64,000 nt of DNA from Alicyclobacillus tolerans (lineage in GTDB: Bacteria; Bacillota; Bacilli; Alicyclobacillales; Alicyclobacillaceae). The translations under genes and the position numbers were made by a program. Shown in pieces: positions 61,219 through 64,000 of this stretch. How positions within the stretch are numbered: position 1 is the stretch's first letter; each line of letters opens with the position of its first letter. The stretch covers positions 1-64,000 of the forward strand of contig NZ_JAJFNK010000013.1 in NCBI RefSeq assembly GCF_021739485.1. Direction: 5' to 3'. A model generated the notes under the pieces. The model had not been told where the DNA came from and searched no databases. It saw only the letters and a program-made list of their open reading frames with translations.

Positions 61219-61590
61219 ATGTCCCACATGATGAGGAAAAGTGCAAAAGCGTTATTGGGTAAACATGTAGTTATTTATCACGTAGAGGGTTGGTCGTGTC
61301 ACGGAGTTCTCCATTCGATGACCCATGAAGGTGTCTACCTCATGAATGCTCAGATGATTGACCACATTTCGTCGCCAGACACCCCGACAAAACTCGAACA
61401 TGCATTTGGTCCAAACGGCAGTGCTGATGCGACAGAGGTTTTCTTCCCGTTCTTTTTTCTTCCGTTTGCAGTGTTGACCGGCATCGCGGCGGCCTCCGCA
61501 GTGCGTCCGCCATACTACTATGGAGGTTACCCGGGTTATCCCGGACCCTACGGGGGATATGGATACGGGCCGTATCCCGGATACTGGTAA
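61219..61590 (+). CDS. hypothetical protein with Gly/Tyr/Pro-rich tail
   Basis: 123 aa. An N-terminal small beta domain (KHVVIYHVEGWSCHGVLHSM) resembles Sm/SH3-like barrels seen in some spore proteins, a hydrophobic segment FFPFFFLPFAVLTGIAAASA follows, and the end consists of GGY/PGY repeats. Tyr/Gly-rich tails are common in spore-coat proteins, but no direct match is claimed. AGAGGGG lies before the ATG. The 178-nt gap before it includes a GCCTAT/ATAGGC dyad. Confidence 0.6.
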   Translation: MSHMMRKSAKALLGKHVVIYHVEGWSCHGVLHSMTHEGVYLMNAQMIDHISSPDTPTKLEHAFGPNGSADATEVFFPFFFLPFAVLTGIAAASAVRPPYYYGGYPGYPGPYGGYGYGPYPGYW

Positions 61591-61601
61591 AGGTTAAGAC
61601 A

Positions 61602-61644
61602 CCCCCACAAGACCAACAAGCATCGCCACTGACTCTTGTGGGGG
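61602..61644. terminator. terminator between convergent genes
   Basis: CCCCCACAAGA (61602-61612) pairs perfectly with TCTTGTGGGGG (61634-61644) around a 21-nt loop. Serves the 123-aa gene and probably also the MFS gene ending at 61661. Confidence 0.75.
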
Positions 61645-61660
61645 GCAATTTGGCCTGACT

Positions 61661-62962
61661 TTAAGCTCGCTCCAATTGGTTCCGTTTGTCTGGATGATGG
61701 AAGAAGACGACAGCCAACACGGAAGACAGTGCTAAGATGGCGAGCAGCCAAAAGGCACCGTTAAAACTTCCGGTGGATTTCACGACCCAGCCGGTAATGG
61801 TTGGTGAAATAAAGCCGGCAATGGCGAAAAAGGTATCCATGACGCCAAGTGCTGTTCCTGTGCGCTCCCGTGCCACGTCAACATTGATGGCGTAAAACGT
61901 TGAGTTGGAACTCATGCCGAAGGCGACAGCCAATGAGACGAAGATCAGTGTGACGGTAAGGTTATGGGCATAAATAACAGGCACAATGCAGATTGCCGCA
62001 AGCAGCTGAGATATCCAAATCGGGTGAGACCGCGCTTTTCGCAAACTCCCGGTTTTTTTTAACACCGCGTCTGAGATGTAGCCCACCAACCAGAGTAAAA
62101 TGGCAGCAAGCAACCAGGGGAGGATACTAAACAGACCCACGGATTGTAAGTTCAAATGATACTGTTTCGTCAAATACGTTGGCAGCCATCCCATGAAGAA
62201 AAACAGGTAATAGCCGAAAACGAAGAATGCCCAGTCATTCGCAAGCAACGTTGGGTTGGACAATAGAAATTTCCACAGGCCCCGTACGCTGCGCGATTGG
62301 TGTTGACGCATCGTTTTTGCATCGTCGGTGTGTTCTTGTAACTGACCCTCGCGAATATGTAACAATTCAGCTTGATTCACGTGTTTACTGTGTTCAGGAA
62401 AGTCGCGGAAAAAAACAAACCAAAGCGGCACCCAAATTAGACCTAAAATACCTAAGATTAAAAACATGCCTCGCCACGAAGTGTGGATGATTAATTGCGT
62501 TGCAATTGGAGCGCCAATAGCCAGTGCCAGCGGTACCGCTACCAGTGAATTGGATAAGGCAATGGCTCGTTCGGTCTTTGGAAGCCAATCCCCAACGGCC
62601 CGGTTAATGGCTGGAAAGTTAGGTCCTTCGGCGACGCCAAGGATGATGCGCATGAAATAAATCATGGAGAATCCAATTGCTACACCGGTCAACCCCATCG
62701 AAATCGACCATAACAGCGAAGATACGAACAGGACGGTTCGGGCTCCAGAACGGTCCACCCATATTCCACCAAAAAATGTCGTGATCATGTAGCCGATTCC
62801 AAATGCCCCCAAGATCATTCCTGCCTGTGCCGCGTTCAGGTGAAACAGTTTAGAAATGTCAGGGATGGCATAGGAAATGGCAGACCTATCAATGTAATTG
62901 ACGATCGTGATAAAAAACAAAAGACCAATGACCACCCAGCGAAATCTAGTTGCCGTTTTCAC
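61661..62962 (-). CDS. MFS transporter, anion:cation symporter (ACS) type
   Basis: Twelve-helix permease, 433 aa. FFITIVNYIDRSAISYAIPD in helix 1 is the hallmark of the ACS group (glucarate, galactonate, phthalate and similar organic anions), with GIWVDRSGARTVLFVSSLLW as motif A and RIILGVAEGPNFPAINRAVG next. GTG start after AAGGGGG. No sugar-acid catabolic genes are nearby, so the substrate is open. 153 nt downstream of tag on the same strand. Confidence 0.88.
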   Translation of the reverse strand: MKTATRFRWVVIGLLFFITIVNYIDRSAISYAIPDISKLFHLNAAQAGMILGAFGIGYMITTFFGGIWVDRSGARTVLFVSSLLWSISMGLTGVAIGFSMIYFMRIILGVAEGPNFPAINRAVGDWLPKTERAIALSNSLVAVPLALAIGAPIATQLIIHTSWRGMFLILGILGLIWVPLWFVFFRDFPEHSKHVNQAELLHIREGQLQEHTDDAKTMRQHQSRSVRGLWKFLLSNPTLLANDWAFFVFGYYLFFFMGWLPTYLTKQYHLNLQSVGLFSILPWLLAAILLWLVGYISDAVLKKTGSLRKARSHPIWISQLLAAICIVPVIYAHNLTVTLIFVSLAVAFGMSSNSTFYAINVDVARERTGTALGVMDTFFAIAGFISPTITGWVVKSTGSFNGAFWLLAILALSSVLAVVFFHHPDKRNQLERA

Positions 62963-63115
62963 GTTGTTCCCCCTTGTCTGCTAACGAAGATAGCGATTAC
63001 ATCGAATGTTATAATACAGCAGCTTGGGTGTTTTCCAAACTTGAACAATCTGAACTTTAAATGGCCTGCTGCAGGGGGGAACGTGGTTCGCTGCAAGGGC
63101 TCTGAGCCACGCTCG

Positions 63116-63694
63116 TTACGGCAATTTCTCGCCATTTTTAAGTTCCTCGTAGCGAAAACAGCTTGTGATGTGGTCCATCACCAGCCCTGTTGCTTGTAGA
63201 AAAGAGTAAACAATTGTTGAGCCCACAAAGTTGAATCCTCTCTTTTTTAAATCCTTGCTGATTTTATCACTCAGGTCAGAGCTGGCTGGAACTTCGTCGA
63301 GGGATTTCCAATGACCTACGATAGGCTTTCCATCTACATACGACCAGATGTACGTGTCAAAAGACCCGTACTCGTTTTGTACCTTTAAAAACGCTTGAGC
63401 GTTTTGTACAGCGCTTTTTATTTTTAAACGGTTACGAATAAGGCTCTTGTTTTGAAGTAAAGCTTCGACTTTTTCGTCATTGTAGGCAGCAACTTTTTGC
63501 GGGTCAAATCCATCAAAAGCTTCTCGATACGCCTCGCGTTTCTTGAGTACCGTGATCCAACTCAGACCCGCTTGTGCTCCTTCCAGGATCAAAAACTCAA
63601 AGAGGGTTCTATCCTCGTGTACAGGAACCCCCCATTCTCTATCATGGTAAGCATGATACAGGTCATTTCCGTCTGACCATCCACATCTGTTCAT
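63116..63694 (-). CDS. tag: DNA-3-methyladenine glycosylase I
   Basis: Base-excision repair enzyme of 192 aa removing 3-methyladenine. The N-terminus MNRCGWSDGNDLYHAYHDRE and following WGVPVHED, the segment EGAQAGLSWITVLKKREAYR, and the end FNFVGSTIVYSFLQATGLVM then DHITSCFRY cover the Tag landmarks including the zinc-binding Cys/His pairs. ATG 63694 with AAAGGGTG upstream is preferred over longer versions. Confidence 0.95.
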   Translation of the reverse strand: MNRCGWSDGNDLYHAYHDREWGVPVHEDRTLFEFLILEGAQAGLSWITVLKKREAYREAFDGFDPQKVAAYNDEKVEALLQNKSLIRNRLKIKSAVQNAQAFLKVQNEYGSFDTYIWSYVDGKPIVGHWKSLDEVPASSDLSDKISKDLKKRGFNFVGSTIVYSFLQATGLVMDHITSCFRYEELKNGEKLP

Positions 63695-63796
63695 GTTTGC
63701 ACCCTTTCTGCTAGAAGGCGTCATATCAACTGACCCCAAGTTCTGGACACCACCATTATCTCACCGTCTGTAGCGGTTTGTAACAAGGCCGGGGCT

Positions 63797-63825
63797 ATTA
63801 TACCGTGGTACGTCGGGAACTTGAA
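63797..63825 (-). promoter_or_regulatory. candidate promoter of tag
   Basis: Minus-strand TATAAT (63797-63802) with TTCAAG 17 nt upstream (63820-63825). The -10 is perfect; the -35 is weak. Confidence 0.55.
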
Positions 63826-63877
63826 ACGGACAAACCACCTTCATGGGAACCATGACATTTCGCAGATTGGTGAGATG

Positions 63878-63907
63878 ATGACGAGGTTCGTTGTATAGTT
63901 GTATAAT
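63878..63907 (+). promoter_or_regulatory. candidate promoter of the last gene
   Basis: TATAAT at 63902-63907 with ATGACG at 63878-63883 (18-nt spacer), about 30 nt before the start at 63935. Confidence 0.5.
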
Positions 63908-63934
63908 TTTTACCATCGTGAATGGGGGCCTCGT

Positions 63935-64000
63935 ATGTCACTTTCCATGTCCTTTCGTTTAGACATCCACGGACCTAAACGTTCACCTCGCGGTCAGGCT
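63935..64000 (+). CDS. start of an unidentified gene, cut by the window end
   Basis: ATG 63935 follows GGGGG by about 7 nt and a TATAAT box. The 22 codons present begin MSLSMSFRLDIHGPKRS, too short to assign. Confidence 0.4.
   Translation, partial: MSLSMSFRLDIHGPKRSPRGQA

Noticed and set aside
1-64000. CRISPR array, prophage, rRNA or tRNA genes
   Set aside because: No regular repeat-spacer pattern, phage structural genes, or cloverleaf/rRNA sequences were recognised on reading.

Overview
This window looks like chromosome from an endospore-forming Bacillota (Firmicutes) of the Alicyclobacillus type. The evidence is Gram-positive style ribosome binding sites (AGGAGG) with frequent GTG and TTG starts, lipoprotein signal peptides, a sporulation-kinase-like histidine kinase, GerPA/GerPF-like spore proteins, an aa3-type quinol oxidase and a secreted G1 (glutamic) peptidase, a family with a characterised Alicyclobacillus member. 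The genus is an inference. I found no rRNA, tRNA, CRISPR array, prophage or intact insertion sequence.

Layout. 0.2-7 kb: surface-sugar genes (GT4 glycosyltransferase, PIG-L deacetylase, polysaccharide flippase) surround an Nramp-related transporter whose long leader carries an M-box magnesium riboswitch and an intrinsic terminator. 7-13 kb, mostly minus strand: methyltransferase with DMT exporter, a sulfur operon (sulfide:quinone oxidoreductase-like flavoprotein, DUF1641, DsrE-like, TusA), and a lipoprotein polysaccharide deacetylase. 13.6-26 kb: PQQ-propeller lipoprotein, luciferase-like oxidoreductase, cheA-cheW, a 46-residue AbrB-type protein, two coupled GerPA-like genes, two MDR dehydrogenases and a DMT transporter. 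26-31 kb: an extracytoplasmic flavin/heme redox set (ferric-reductase-like di-heme membrane protein, FMN-binding exported protein, ApbE, RnfD/NqrB-like protein) with the G1 peptidase between. 31-37 kb: GT2 glycosyltransferase, two DUF2294 (MpsC-like) paralogues flanking a tiny four-cysteine protein, an aminotransferase, and an IS481-type transposase homologue that has lost all three DDE residues.

37-43 kb: qoxABCD, then a heme O synthase gene (ctaB) cut at both ends, a short tandem repeat tract, and an intact ctaA. 43.7-55.6 kb: a cobalamin riboswitch with terminator, then cbiX-cobA-cbiH(fused)-cbiJ-cbiC-cbiD-cbiET-cbiL-cbiF-cbiG, a Ni/Co permease and sirC. This covers uroporphyrinogen III to cobyrinate by the anaerobic, early-cobalt route; amidation, adenosylation and nucleotide-loop genes are not in the window. 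55.6-64 kb: a MerR regulator, DHA2 exporter and WrbA-like flavodoxin; two coupled small ORFs; a PAS histidine kinase; a Gly/Tyr-tailed protein; an ACS-type MFS transporter; tag; and the start of one more gene.

Strongest points for follow-up: the M-box control of an Nramp-like protein lacking the DPGN motif, the catalytically dead transposase homologue, the flavin/heme redox neighbourhood, the DUF2294 trio, the truncated ctaB, and several short genes with convincing start signals or translational coupling (AbrB-type at 20.5 kb, a 36-residue membrane peptide at 9.06 kb, a 54-residue protein at 59.3 kb, a 37-residue peptide at 0.25 kb).
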